DNA of 34,191 bases from Comamonadaceae bacterium (lineage in GTDB: Bacteria > Pseudomonadota > Gammaproteobacteria > Burkholderiales > Burkholderiaceae_C), in assembly GCA_947373605.1 (NCBI GenBank), contig CANBYM010000028.1:1-34191 (forward strand), in the 5' to 3' direction. Positions 11,529-21,135 of the stretch are shown piece after piece. Made by a program: the position numbers and the translations under genes. The number at the start of each line of letters is the position of its first letter. Position 1 is the first letter of the stretch. Under the pieces are notes generated by a model. That model searched no databases, was not told the DNA's origin, and worked only from the letters and a program-made list of their open reading frames with translations.

Positions 11529-12742
11529 CAGCGGGCCTCCTTGCGTTGCAAAACCAGTTGATCGCCCTGCAAGCGCGCCTGCCAACCCTGCGCACCGATA
11601 GCGGTGGTTACCGCCGCCGCATCCGCGTCGCTCAGGCCGTTGGCCTTCAGACGCAGTTCTGAGGCACTTAAGTCCACGGCGGACAACGCTTTAGCGTTTC
11701 CAAGAGCGCTGCCCGCTGCGGTAAGCAAGCGCGCCACGTCCACATCCGCCGCGCCTCGCGATTGCGCCAGTGCGCCGACCTCGCGCTGCATTTGCACCGG
11801 CGCATCGACGATGACCGGAATGTTGGGGAAGGTTTGACGCAGCACCGCCTCAATACTGCCGCGCTTTTGCGCCAACAGCGACTGCTGGCGATAAGCTGCT
11901 GCGTTGAGCGCCACCACCTGCGAAACCAGCAAAGCCAGCAGACCCCAGCGTACCGGGCGCCACTGCGGCGCGTGCAGCAAGGTTTGCCAGGCACCGCCGA
12001 TCCGCTTCATGGCGCGCCCGCGCTTGGAGGGACTAAATTCCAGCTGCGCCAGATTGCGCGTGGACTGCGCAGCGCGCAGCATGGCTTGTTGCAAGCTTTG
12101 CGCCTGCATCGGCACGCCAAATGCAGCCTCGACTTCACCCATCACCGCAGGCTGCGCCCACATTTCAACCTCGCCATGCGATTGAATGAGTGACACCGCC
12201 GTGGCGCCAAAGGGTACCAGCATCACGCCCGAGGCCGTGCACAAGGCCACTTGGGTCCGCTCTGCGGCAGCGCTGAAATAGGCAAGCGGATTGGCCCCCG
12301 CATCCACGGGTTCGCATTCGGCCACGATACGCGCCACTTCATAGCCAGCCGCTTCCAGTGCGGCAAGTGCATTGCGCAGCCAGTCCCGTTCGCACACGGC
12401 CACCCACAATGCAGCACCTGTGGCGGGACCGGGGAATGCCGCGAAATGCAGGTTAGCTGCATCGTCCAGCAATTGCTCCTCCATCGCGCCACTGAGCACT
12501 GCACGAGCACGCATAGGGTCTGCACGGGTAGTAAGAACACTCGCCGCCACTTTGTCCGGCATGTTCACCGCATGCCACGACAGAGCGTGCGCTGGCAGCA
12601 CAGCTACCACCCCTGTGCCGCGCGCCGCGGCGGGCATGAGCGCCGGTGCCGCACGGCCATGCGTGACGGTTTGCAAGTCGTCGCGCTGCAGCACGTAGTC
12701 AAACTCCGGCGTCGCGTTGAGGTAAAGAATCAGCGTAGGCAT
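11528..12742 (-). CDS. gspL: Type II secretion system protein GspL
   Basis: 404 aa; cytoplasmic actin-like domain, central TM, LEFSPSKRGRAMKRIGGAW...; operon position. Confidence 0.85.
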   Translation of the reverse strand: MPTLILYLNATPEFDYVLQRDDLQTVTHGRAAPALMPAAARGTGVVAVLPAHALSWHAVNMPDKVAASVLTTRADPMRARAVLSGAMEEQLLDDAANLHFAAFPGPATGAALWVAVCERDWLRNALAALEAAGYEVARIVAECEPVDAGANPLAYFSAAAERTQVALCTASGVMLVPFGATAVSLIQSHGEVEMWAQPAVMGEVEAAFGVPMQAQSLQQAMLRAAQSTRNLAQLEFSPSKRGRAMKRIGGAWQTLLHAPQWRPVRWGLLALLVSQVVALNAAAYRQQSLLAQKRGSIEAVLRQTFPNIPVIVDAPVQMQREVGALAQSRGAADVDVARLLTAAGSALGNAKALSAVDLSASELRLKANGLSDADAAAVTTAIGAQGWQARLQGDQLVLQRKEAR

Positions 12743-12761
12743 GGGCTTAAAAAGTGTTGGC

Positions 12762-13676
12762 TCATTGTAGAGATTCGCGTTTACGCCAAAGCACCTTCAC
12801 ATCGGTACCCTGCCGGTCAATCACAGACACCTCTTGCACTGTGGTATCGCCGATGCGCAACTGCCCGCGCACCGCGAAATAGCGTGTGGCTACGCTGAAT
12901 TGGGCACTATCGACTTTGTCGGTACTGATGCCAGCCGCCTTCAGACCCGCGGCTACCGTCTCATAGTGGGCCAAGGCGCGCCCCGCCACCATTTGCTGGG
13001 CTTGTCCGGCATCTAGGCCCGGCAGTGCCGCCACCAGCACTGGCACAGGAGCGGTATTGAGGTTGACGGTCGTACGCGTAGGCAGCAAGGTGGCATAGGG
13101 AGCCAAAGCCTGCAGCGTTGCGTCCGGCACACCCAGCCACGTCAGCTGGTCAAAACGGGTGGGCGTCAATTGGCCCGCATCCGCCTTGCCTGCGCTGGCA
13201 GAAATCAGGTTTCCCACCAATTTATCAAGTTGCGCCGGCGGCAAATTCAAGGCCTTGAACAAGCGTCCGAAGACCTTGAGATCAGACGGCGAAGGCTTGC
13301 CATCCTGCACCAGATTACTCACATTGAGCAGCCCCTGCAAATCGGTAATTTGCCCTGACAAAAACGCTTCCATGGTGTCGTCGGTGTTGTTTTTATCCAC
13401 CGCCAGAAAACTCGACAAGCGCGCTTCAGACAGCGCCAAGGCCCAGGGCTCCGATAAATGGTCGACCTGGCTGGTGCGGCCATCTTCCCGCAAAATCAAC
13501 CGCGCCCAATCCAGCGCGCCGGTCAGTACCCAGGCCATTTGCGTGCGGGTGCGCTCAGCGCTTTCCACCTCCACGTTGCGCCATTGCTGCCACAGGGCAG
13601 CGGCGGCAAAGGTGGCCACCAATGTCACGGTCAACATGGCCGTGAGAATGGCGGCACCGCGCTGAACGGTGCGCAT
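12762..13676 (-). CDS. gspK: Type II secretion system minor pseudopilin GspK
   Basis: Prepilin-like N-terminus RGAAILTAMLTVTLVATFAAAALWQQWRN; DLQGLLNVSNLV and NLNTAPVPVLVAALPGLDAGQAQQM. Confidence 0.9.
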   Translation of the reverse strand: MRTVQRGAAILTAMLTVTLVATFAAAALWQQWRNVEVESAERTRTQMAWVLTGALDWARLILREDGRTSQVDHLSEPWALALSEARLSSFLAVDKNNTDDTMEAFLSGQITDLQGLLNVSNLVQDGKPSPSDLKVFGRLFKALNLPPAQLDKLVGNLISASAGKADAGQLTPTRFDQLTWLGVPDATLQALAPYATLLPTRTTVNLNTAPVPVLVAALPGLDAGQAQQMVAGRALAHYETVAAGLKAAGISTDKVDSAQFSVATRYFAVRGQLRIGDTTVQEVSVIDRQGTDVKVLWRKRESLQ

Positions 13677-14395
13677 CACGATTTGTTCCCAGCAACCGTG
13701 GGACGAATCCAATCGCGCGTAATCACCCCTGCCAGTACTGAGCCCTCGGGCAGCGTGAGCACCAGCCGCACACCATCGGGCGTGGCGTTGGCAGCATCAG
13801 CGCTGGACATGGGATTGCTCCACGCGTCATTGCGAAAGAAATAAATGCTCCAGTCCCCCAGCGGCACCACGGCCACTTCGCTCTTGCGGGCGGCATCATC
13901 CGGGCTTTGCGCCCAGATGGCCGCTTGCGACCAGGAAGCTTGCAAATCCACCGGGTTGTGCAACAGTTCGGACTGCCAGCGCAACCATTGCCCCTGCGAA
14001 GCGTCTTGTGCCGGCATCAGCCTGCGGCTCCAGGCCACTACGCGCAGACCGGATTCACCCGCAGCGCCGGATGCGCGCACGATGCGCAGCACCTGGCCAT
14101 TCCAATCCAGCGACACGGGTTTGCTGGCATTGGAGACATTCAGTTTTGGCGCAGCTTCCATGCTTCCGCCGTTGACCGCAGGGGCAGCAGTCTGCGCCAG
14201 ATCGACCATGGCATCCAAATCCGCGCCGAACTGGGCCATGCCGTTTTGCAGCGCCACCAGTTCATCGGCGCGCGACTGGGTAATGGCCGTTGCGCGCGCC
14301 ATTCCGTCAAGTCCGCGCCAGCTCAGCACGGATAGCAACGCCATCACCATCAGGGCGACCAGCAACTCGACCAAAGTAAAACCGCGCTGCCGCAT
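13676..14395 (-). CDS. gspJ: Type II secretion system minor pseudopilin GspJ
   Basis: RQRGFTLVELLVALMVMALLSVLSWRGLDGM prepilin N-terminus; overlaps gspK and gspI by 1 bp. Confidence 0.92.
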   Translation of the reverse strand: MRQRGFTLVELLVALMVMALLSVLSWRGLDGMARATAITQSRADELVALQNGMAQFGADLDAMVDLAQTAAPAVNGGSMEAAPKLNVSNASKPVSLDWNGQVLRIVRASGAAGESGLRVVAWSRRLMPAQDASQGQWLRWQSELLHNPVDLQASWSQAAIWAQSPDDAARKSEVAVVPLGDWSIYFFRNDAWSNPMSSADAANATPDGVRLVLTLPEGSVLAGVITRDWIRPTVAGNKS

Positions 14396-14754
14396 CAGTA
14401 ACGCCCCATTACCGTGGTGATTTGCAACAAGGGCTCAGCGCCACGCGATACCTTGGCTTCCAGCCGCAGAAAGTTGGGATTGGGTGTGGGGCGTACCGAG
14501 TCCACGATGGTTAAAGTTTGTCCGGCCTGCTCGCAGCTCACAGACGTGTCCCCTACGGCAGGCATTTGCTTGGACAGGCGCAAACGTACGAGTTCATTTT
14601 CGGCACACCACTGCGCCAGCATGGCATCGGACTGGCGCTGCGCGTTACGCTCCAGCGATGCCGTGGCCTTCAGACCGGCCGTCAGTGCAATAGCCACGAT
14701 GCCCAGCGCCACCAGCACTTCAATCAGAGTGAAACCGCGATGTCGAACTGTCAT
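14395..14754 (-). CDS. gspI: Type II secretion system minor pseudopilin GspI
   Basis: MTVRHRGFTLIEVLVALGIVAIALTAGLKAT; WCAENELVRLRL typical of GspI; start set at ATG 14754. Confidence 0.92.
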   Translation of the reverse strand: MTVRHRGFTLIEVLVALGIVAIALTAGLKATASLERNAQRQSDAMLAQWCAENELVRLRLSKQMPAVGDTSVSCEQAGQTLTIVDSVRPTPNPNFLRLEAKVSRGAEPLLQITTVMGRY

Positions 14755-14756
14755 GC

Positions 14757-15209
14757 TCACGGCGCCTCCACTTTGAAGGGATGCAGCCCGTCTGTAACCA
14801 CCCGCCAGGCCGAGCCACTTTGCACTTTGCTGCTGAGCAATACGCTTTGCGGGCTGAGGATGGGATCGGGTCCCAGATTCAGTGTGACCCCGGCGGCAAC
14901 TTCTGTGCCCGCGTCGAGCCAGGTATCGGGGAGCACGCTTTCGGGCAAACCTACAAATCGAAAACCCGAGCCAGTGGCTTGCCATTGCACCGCCACCCCG
15001 CGCATGCGTGACTGCGCCCTGCCGGATTCGAGCAAGGCAGCCAGGCGTTGCGCATCGCGCTCTACAGTGGTTTGTGAAGTGTCCCGCATGGCAAGGGCCA
15101 CCCCCGCCATTCCGATGGCGATGATGCTCACCACAACCAGCAACTCCAACAGCGTAAAGCCGTGTTGCGGACTGCGCCGGTGCTTATTGCCAGCTGCCGA
15201 TATCAGCAT
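14757..15209 (-). CDS. gspH: Type II secretion system minor pseudopilin GspH
   Basis: HGFTLLELLVVVSIIAIGMAGVALAMRD prepilin N-terminus; start codon uncertain (ORF reaches 15245, overlaps gspG 3' end). Confidence 0.85.
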   Translation of the reverse strand: MLISAAGNKHRRSPQHGFTLLELLVVVSIIAIGMAGVALAMRDTSQTTVERDAQRLAALLESGRAQSRMRGVAVQWQATGSGFRFVGLPESVLPDTWLDAGTEVAAGVTLNLGPDPILSPQSVLLSSKVQSGSAWRVVTDGLHPFKVEAP

Positions 15210-15609
15210 CTTTGCCTTCGCCGCCTGGTTTGCCATCAGCGCCAAAGGACATCACATCAATCTCCCCCTTGATACCGGGGTTCAGATACTGGTAGGGCCG
15301 GCCCCAGGGGTCATTGGGCAACTTCTCCAGATAAGGTTTCCAGTTGGCAGGAACGGGGTCGGTGGTGGGCTTAGCCAATAGGGCCTGCAAGCCCTGCGTT
15401 GCGGTGGGGTAGCGCTGATTGTCGAGTTTATAAAGTTTGAGCGCCTGACCGAGATTAGCAATATCGGTTTTTGCTGCAGTGACACGAGCGTCATCGGCGC
15501 GGTCCAGCACATTGGGCACGATCAGCGCGGCCAGCACCCCAATGATGACCAGCACCACCATTAACTCAATCAGCGTGAAGCCACGCATCGCTTTCAATGT
15601 TTTTTTCAT
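15184..15609 (-). CDS. gspG: Type II secretion system major pseudopilin GspG
   Basis: MKKTLKAMRGFTLIELMVVLVIIGVLAALIVPNVLDRADDARVTAAKTDIANLGQALKLYKLDNQRYPTATQGLQALL. Confidence 0.97.
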   Translation of the reverse strand: MKKTLKAMRGFTLIELMVVLVIIGVLAALIVPNVLDRADDARVTAAKTDIANLGQALKLYKLDNQRYPTATQGLQALLAKPTTDPVPANWKPYLEKLPNDPWGRPYQYLNPGIKGEIDVMSFGADGKPGGEGKDADIGSWQ

Positions 15610-15690
15610 GGCTGTTATTGTTGCTCGCATGAGGATTGATTCGCCGGCAATTTTAGTGCGTGGATACTTCCTTAAACGATAATCGCAATC

Positions 15691-16140
15691 ATGCAATGGA
15701 CTTCACACCAGATCTGGGCTCCGCGTGTCAGCGCTTTTGGCGTTGCATTGTTGCTGGGCGCGGGGGTGAGCTATTGGGTATTGCATTGGCCAGCGGCCGC
15801 GGTAACACCCCTTGCCAGCACCGCGCAGGCTGAATTGCCGCAAGCGGACGTCAACAGCGTAACCCGTTTGCTTGGCTCCCCTACCGGTGCCGCGCTTGAA
15901 GCCGTTGCGCCGGTGGTCAACCGATTCGTCCTGATCGGCGTCGTCGCCCGAAGCGCAGGGGTCGGTTCAGCCATCATCGCGGTGGACGGTAAACCAGCCA
16001 AGTCCTATGCGGTTGGCAGCACCATTGAAGCCGGCCTCGTGCTCAAGGCGGTAGCGGCCCGCAAGGCAATGCTGGCCGGCAGCATGGATGCAGGCACGCT
16101 CCAAACTCTTGAAATGCCTGCCCCCTCGGCGGGCAAATAA
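15691..16140 (+). CDS. Short GspC-like type II secretion protein (HR-domain only)
   Basis: 149 aa; N-terminal TM then VVNRFVLIGVVARSAGVGSAIIAVDGKPAKSYAVGSTIEAGLVLKAV typical of the GspC HR region; divergent from gspG. Confidence 0.75.
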   Translation: MQWTSHQIWAPRVSAFGVALLLGAGVSYWVLHWPAAAVTPLASTAQAELPQADVNSVTRLLGSPTGAALEAVAPVVNRFVLIGVVARSAGVGSAIIAVDGKPAKSYAVGSTIEAGLVLKAVAARKAMLAGSMDAGTLQTLEMPAPSAGK

Positions 16141-16169
16141 GCAATTTCAACGTTGTAGCCTCAGCAGGC

Positions 16170-17663
16170 CTATGGCTTGGGGCTTTCGGGTTGAGAACTT
16201 TCAGCTGGCTGCGTCATCTCCTGCATCCGGCGCACCAGATCAGTATCCGATTCCGCTGCATCACCCGGGGCATTCAGCACCGCAGGCGCATCGAGCTGAT
16301 GCACCGCTGCGGGCACGCAAAACACCACCGCGATGACCGCCACGAGCGCCAGTAAAAATGGCAGCATTGCTTTGAGCAATGCGGCATTGCTTAACGAGGG
16401 CGCCATGCTGCCGCGCGCCAGCATGACGGCATAGCCCATGGGGGGCAATAAGAAACTCAGTTGCAAAGCCAGCAACAACAACACCGAAACCTGCTGCGCA
16501 TCGCCCAGCAAGCCAATCAACGCAGGCCCAACGATGGGAATGATCACAAAAATCAACTCAAACGCATCCAGCACCCATCCACACAAGCCCACCCCCAACA
16601 ACACCAACGCGGCGGTAGCAGCATGTGGCAGGGGCGATGACAACATGGTTTGCACAAGCCAAAGGTCCGTTCCCCACAGCCGGAATACCAGACTGAACAC
16701 CGTTGCCCCCACCAGCAGCGCCAACAATGCACCGCTCATAGCCATCGACTGAACCAACAATTCGCGCCACAGCTGCAAACTCAGGGCACGCGTCAGGATC
16801 GCACCTGCAACCAGCAGCATGCAGGCGCTCGCTGCCGCCTCCACCGCGAACACCCGCCCGGCAAATACCGCCCACAACAACCCCATGATGAACACCACAG
16901 CGCACATAGCCAGCACCACTTCAGCTTTGGAAGTCGCGGGCACCACGCTGGCATCACTGCCGCTTTGCCGTCTGACCACCGCTGCCCACGACAGCACCAG
17001 GGCCAGCGCCGGCAGCAAGGCGGCATGAAACACGTCCTGGGTGTTAATGATGTGCGCACTTTGCAACAGGATGCCCGGCAGGTTGAGAGCCTCAGTGTGT
17101 GCACGCATCATGGCGTCGCCCAGCAGGATTAGCACCAGTGAAGGAGGCACCACGACACCGATGGTGGAAGCCACACTGACCCAGGCGGTGGATCGGGCCG
17201 CGTCCAAACCCTGCAACTGCGGCCTCAGCAGCAGTGTGAGCATGGATGCGCTGGACGCCACCGAACCGTTCATGGGTGCAATAAGTGCGCCCAAACCGAG
17301 TGCTGCCAAGGCCCGGCCGGCCGCCGCGCTGCCGACGCACCGGGCAAATAAGCGCGTCAATACGGCAAAAAGTGCCTGGGCCACGGCAAGGCGCTGCAAC
17401 AAAAGGCCGACAAATACATACAGCGGCAAGGCTTGCAGAATGTCACTCTCCAGCAAACCTATCACCCGCACCGGCATGGCCCCCAGCACCTGCATATCCA
17501 TGACCCCCGACGCTACGCCCGCCAAAGCCGCCGCGCTGGAAACGCCTACCAGCAACACCCAGACCGGCAGACCACTGAAGGCCGTTCCCAAGGCCAGAAC
17601 CGCAAGCATGACCAGACCGCCACAATGCACCTGTACTACCTCCCACCCGAGCCGCTTGCCCAT
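16170..17663 (-). CDS. TRAP transporter large permease subunit (DctM-like)
   Basis: Multi-TM; PLYVFVGLLLQRLAVAQALF, MNGSVASSASMLTLLLRPQ, STAWVSVASTIGVVVPPSLVLILLGDAM; start uncertain (17663 or 17609). Confidence 0.82.
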   Translation of the reverse strand: MGKRLGWEVVQVHCGGLVMLAVLALGTAFSGLPVWVLLVGVSSAAALAGVASGVMDMQVLGAMPVRVIGLLESDILQALPLYVFVGLLLQRLAVAQALFAVLTRLFARCVGSAAAGRALAALGLGALIAPMNGSVASSASMLTLLLRPQLQGLDAARSTAWVSVASTIGVVVPPSLVLILLGDAMMRAHTEALNLPGILLQSAHIINTQDVFHAALLPALALVLSWAAVVRRQSGSDASVVPATSKAEVVLAMCAVVFIMGLLWAVFAGRVFAVEAAASACMLLVAGAILTRALSLQLWRELLVQSMAMSGALLALLVGATVFSLVFRLWGTDLWLVQTMLSSPLPHAATAALVLLGVGLCGWVLDAFELIFVIIPIVGPALIGLLGDAQQVSVLLLLALQLSFLLPPMGYAVMLARGSMAPSLSNAALLKAMLPFLLALVAVIAVVFCVPAAVHQLDAPAVLNAPGDAAESDTDLVRRMQEMTQPAESSQPESPKP

Positions 17664-18124
17664 GCGCGGCGCAGTTGCACCGCTATCCACAGCAGCATGA
17701 GCAGCAGCATTAAAACCAGAGCCAGGCGGATGGCGAAGTAGCCGGGGTTCAGGGTTTCTGCAAAACGCTCCCGATTTGCGACCGACTGCACCACGGTGGG
17801 GAAGCTGGACCAGAGCATGAATACTGCCCATGGTCCGGCGCACAATGCTGCGGCCACTGCACGCCACTTGGAGCTGCCGGTAGTTGCGGAATTCGCGTTA
17901 TTCCCGGCGTTCGGCGCATGGACAACGAGGTGCAGTCCGCGCCATGAGGCAGCAGCCACACCTGCCGCGACGTACCACGCAAAAACAATCTGAGCCACGT
18001 CATTCGCCTCGCGGGAATAGGCTTGAAACACCTCCCGCAGTGGCCACTGTGCAAACAGGAGCATCGCCAGTGCAAGCACCAGCGCGGCGGCGCAGCCAAC
18101 GAACCACGAAATTGCTTTGGGCAT
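17636..18124 (-). CDS. TRAP transporter small permease subunit (DctQ-like)
   Basis: 4-TM-like small protein immediately upstream of and overlapping the DctM-like gene; start at ATG 18124. Confidence 0.6.
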   Translation of the reverse strand: MPKAISWFVGCAAALVLALAMLLFAQWPLREVFQAYSREANDVAQIVFAWYVAAGVAAASWRGLHLVVHAPNAGNNANSATTGSSKWRAVAAALCAGPWAVFMLWSSFPTVVQSVANRERFAETLNPGYFAIRLALVLMLLLMLLWIAVQLRRAWASGSGGR

Positions 18125-18217
18125 GAATAACCTCGGCGCCCTGTTGATCGGGCGATCCGGCCAAGAATACAGGATGCCCCGGCATCCGGAACATTTTTGT
18201 CTGGGACAATGCCCCAC

Positions 18218-20281
18218 ATGTATCTATTGTTTGAAGAAGCCGGAAAGTTCATGGCCGGTCGGGTGCTGTCGGAGGCGGAGTCCTCTGCGCAGGTAGAGCT
18301 GGATTCCGGCAAGCGCGTCAAGGTCAAGGGCGCCAACATCCTCGTCAGGTTTGAAAAACCCGCACCGGCCGCGCTGATCGCGTCCGCGCAGAGCATCGCC
18401 GCCACTATCGAACTGGAGTTGGCCTGGGAGTTTTCACCCGCCGAGGAGTTTGGCTATGCCGACCTGGCGCGCGAGTATTTTTCGGCGCAAGCGACCTTGG
18501 AGCAGCAGGTGGGCATGCTGTACCGGCTGTTTGAAGCGCCGCATTACTTCCGCCGCGCGGGCAAAGGGCGCTTCAAAAAGGCTCCTGCCGAAATCATTGC
18601 GCAAGCCCTGGCTGCGATTGAGAAAAAACGGTTGATTACCGAACAGATTGCGCAATGGGCCACTGATTTGGGTCAGGGCATTTGCCCGCCGCAGATTCAG
18701 GAGCAGCTCTACAAAATCCTGTTCAAGCCGGACAAGAATGCACCGGAATACCGGGCGGTGGTCGATGCATCACGCGCCACACACATTGCACCGTTGGAGT
18801 TGCTGCAAAAGGCGGGCGCCATCAAGTCGCCCTATCTGTTTCACTGGAAGAGGTTCCTGCTGGAAAACTTCCCCAAGGGCACCGGCTTTGCTGCCATTAC
18901 CGCCCCGGCGATTGCTGACGCCCTGCCGCTGGCGCCGGTGCGGGCATTCTCGATTGACGACTCGCAAACCACCGAGATTGACGACGCCCTGTCGGTTCAG
19001 GGCCTGGGCAGCGGTACGGTGACTTTGGGAGTGCACATCGCAGCGCCCGGTCTGGCGGTGTTGCCAGGCAGTCCGGTGGACGTGCTGGGCCGAGCGCGCC
19101 TTTCCACGGTGTACATGCCGGGCTACAAGGTCACCATGCTGCCCGACGATGTGGTGCAAACCTACACACTGCAAGAGGGGCGCGACTGTCCGTCGGTATC
19201 GCTCTATGTGACGTTTGATGAAGCGACCCTGGACATCACCCACAGCGAAACCAAGCTGGAGCGGGTGCCCATTGCCCACAACCTGCGCCATGACCAGCTC
19301 GACCATATCGTGACAGAGCCGTGGCTGCTGGATGCCAACTTTGCCCATGACAACGAAGCCGCACCGCTTCCGGCCATACGCACGGAGCTGATGTTTTTGT
19401 TCCGGCTGGCGCGCGACCTCAAGGCCAAGCGGGAAGTGGTGCGCGGCAAACCAGAAACATTCAACCGGCCGGACTACAACTTCCGTTTGCAGGGCAATGA
19501 AGGGCGTGAACCGCAGGGAGACGAAACCGTACTGATCAGCACGCGCGCGCGGGGTGCGCCGCTGGATCTGATCGTGGCGGAAGCCATGATCCTGGCCAAC
19601 AGTACATGGGGCAACTGGATGGCCGACATGGGTGTGCCTGGCATTTACCGCAGCCAGGCGTCGCTGGCACCTGGTGTCAAAGTGCGCATGGGCACCAAAG
19701 CGTTGCCACACGCAGGCATCGGCGTCAAAAGTTATGCGTGGTCCACCTCACCCCTGCGCCGCTACACCGATCTGGTGAACCAGTGGCAGATCATTGCCTG
19801 TGCGCGGCACGGAAAGACGGCGGCGCTGGCGGCACCGTTCAAGCCCAAAGACGCAGACCTGTTTTCCATCATCAGTAGCTTTGATGCCGCCTACAGCGCC
19901 TACAACGGTTATCAGGGCGCCATGGAGCGCTTCTGGACAATGCGCTATGTGCAACAGCACGGTTTAACCGACCTGGTGGGCACGGTGTTCAAGGACAACA
20001 TTGTGCGCGCGGATGACATTCCACTGGTGCTGCCCGTCATGGGCGCCCAAGGGCTGCCGCGCCATGCCAAAGTGCGCGTCAAACTGGGTGAGATGGATCT
20101 GATCACGCTGGATGTGAACGGCACGGTAGTCGAGCGTCTGGACGCGCCGGTCGCAGGTGACGAAGCCGAAGCTACACTGGATGCCACCGATGACGGTGAC
20201 GAGGAGATGGCGGGGCCGATTGCCATTGCCGTTGATGTCAGCGAAAACCCCGACGCTTCTATCGATAATTCGCCACAGTGA
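18218..20281 (+). CDS. RNB-domain exoribonuclease (RNase II family)
   Basis: RNB motif FSIDDSQTTEIDDALSVQ; TTYMPGYKVTMLPDDVVQ-like region; RYTDLVNQWQ; start within MSGTMPHMYLLFEE (18197-18218). Confidence 0.92.
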   Translation: MYLLFEEAGKFMAGRVLSEAESSAQVELDSGKRVKVKGANILVRFEKPAPAALIASAQSIAATIELELAWEFSPAEEFGYADLAREYFSAQATLEQQVGMLYRLFEAPHYFRRAGKGRFKKAPAEIIAQALAAIEKKRLITEQIAQWATDLGQGICPPQIQEQLYKILFKPDKNAPEYRAVVDASRATHIAPLELLQKAGAIKSPYLFHWKRFLLENFPKGTGFAAITAPAIADALPLAPVRAFSIDDSQTTEIDDALSVQGLGSGTVTLGVHIAAPGLAVLPGSPVDVLGRARLSTVYMPGYKVTMLPDDVVQTYTLQEGRDCPSVSLYVTFDEATLDITHSETKLERVPIAHNLRHDQLDHIVTEPWLLDANFAHDNEAAPLPAIRTELMFLFRLARDLKAKREVVRGKPETFNRPDYNFRLQGNEGREPQGDETVLISTRARGAPLDLIVAEAMILANSTWGNWMADMGVPGIYRSQASLAPGVKVRMGTKALPHAGIGVKSYAWSTSPLRRYTDLVNQWQIIACARHGKTAALAAPFKPKDADLFSIISSFDAAYSAYNGYQGAMERFWTMRYVQQHGLTDLVGTVFKDNIVRADDIPLVLPVMGAQGLPRHAKVRVKLGEMDLITLDVNGTVVERLDAPVAGDEAEATLDATDDGDEEMAGPIAIAVDVSENPDASIDNSPQ

Positions 20282-21135
20282 ACTTACGCAGTCTGAGCAC
20301 ACTACAACTTGCACTGGGTGCATCCATCGCGGTGCACGCGGTGTTGCTGACGGTGCGATTTGTGGACCCAGACTCGTTCAACCGCATCTTTCAGGACACG
20401 CCTTTAGAAGTCATTTTGGTCAATGCCCGCACCAATGAAAAGCCGGACAAAGCGCAAGCCATTGCGCAGGCATCGCTGGCCGGCGGCGGTGAGGCTGACA
20501 AAGGCCGTGCCACCAGTCCCCTGCCCCCGTCAGATTTTGTAGACACCGGCGATACGCAGGAACAGGTCACCGCCAGTACGGTGCAAAGCATGCAGGAACA
20601 GCAGACGCTGCTCCTGGCGCAGGTCAAAAACCAATTGACCAAGCTATCACCCCCCGACCCTAAACAAAAATCCAACATACCAGAGCAAGTAGAGCGGGAA
20701 GAAAGGCGCAAACAACTCGCCAAAGTACTCGCCGAAATAGAGAGACGCATCAACAGCGAAAACTCCAGGCCCAAAAAGCGCTACATCAGCCCGGCTACCC
20801 GTGAAGAGATTTACGCTGTGTACTACGACACCTTGCGCCGAAGCATTGAAGACAAAGGCACCGAGAACTTTCCCACTGTGGCCGGTAGAAAACTCTATGG
20901 CGAGCTAACCATGGTCGTGACCGTGAACTATGACGGGCGTGTGCTGGAGACCGAAATCGTGGAAAGTTCCGGCAACCCGGTGTTAGACCGGCGCGCTGCT
21001 GCCATTGCCCGGAGCTCTGGCCCTTTCGGGACTTTCTCCCCCGCCATGCGTAGGAAGGCAGACCAGATTCTGGTGGTATCGCGTTTCCGGTTTACGCGCG
21101 ATGAAACCCTTGAGGCGAACGTGACCCAACCATGA
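20278..21135 (+). CDS. TonB-family energy transducer
   Basis: GTG start overlapping rnb stop; N-terminal TM and C-terminal TonB-like YGELTMVVTVNYDGRVLETEIVESSGNPVLDRRA. Confidence 0.8.
   Translation: MNLRSLSTLQLALGASIAVHAVLLTVRFVDPDSFNRIFQDTPLEVILVNARTNEKPDKAQAIAQASLAGGGEADKGRATSPLPPSDFVDTGDTQEQVTASTVQSMQEQQTLLLAQVKNQLTKLSPPDPKQKSNIPEQVEREERRKQLAKVLAEIERRINSENSRPKKRYISPATREEIYAVYYDTLRRSIEDKGTENFPTVAGRKLYGELTMVVTVNYDGRVLETEIVESSGNPVLDRRAAAIARSSGPFGTFSPAMRRKADQILVVSRFRFTRDETLEANVTQP

Noticed and set aside
18770-19711. 313 aa minus-strand ORF antisense to the RNB ribonuclease gene
   Set aside because: His/Arg/Gln-rich antisense translation without recognisable domains; sense strand is a convincing RNase.
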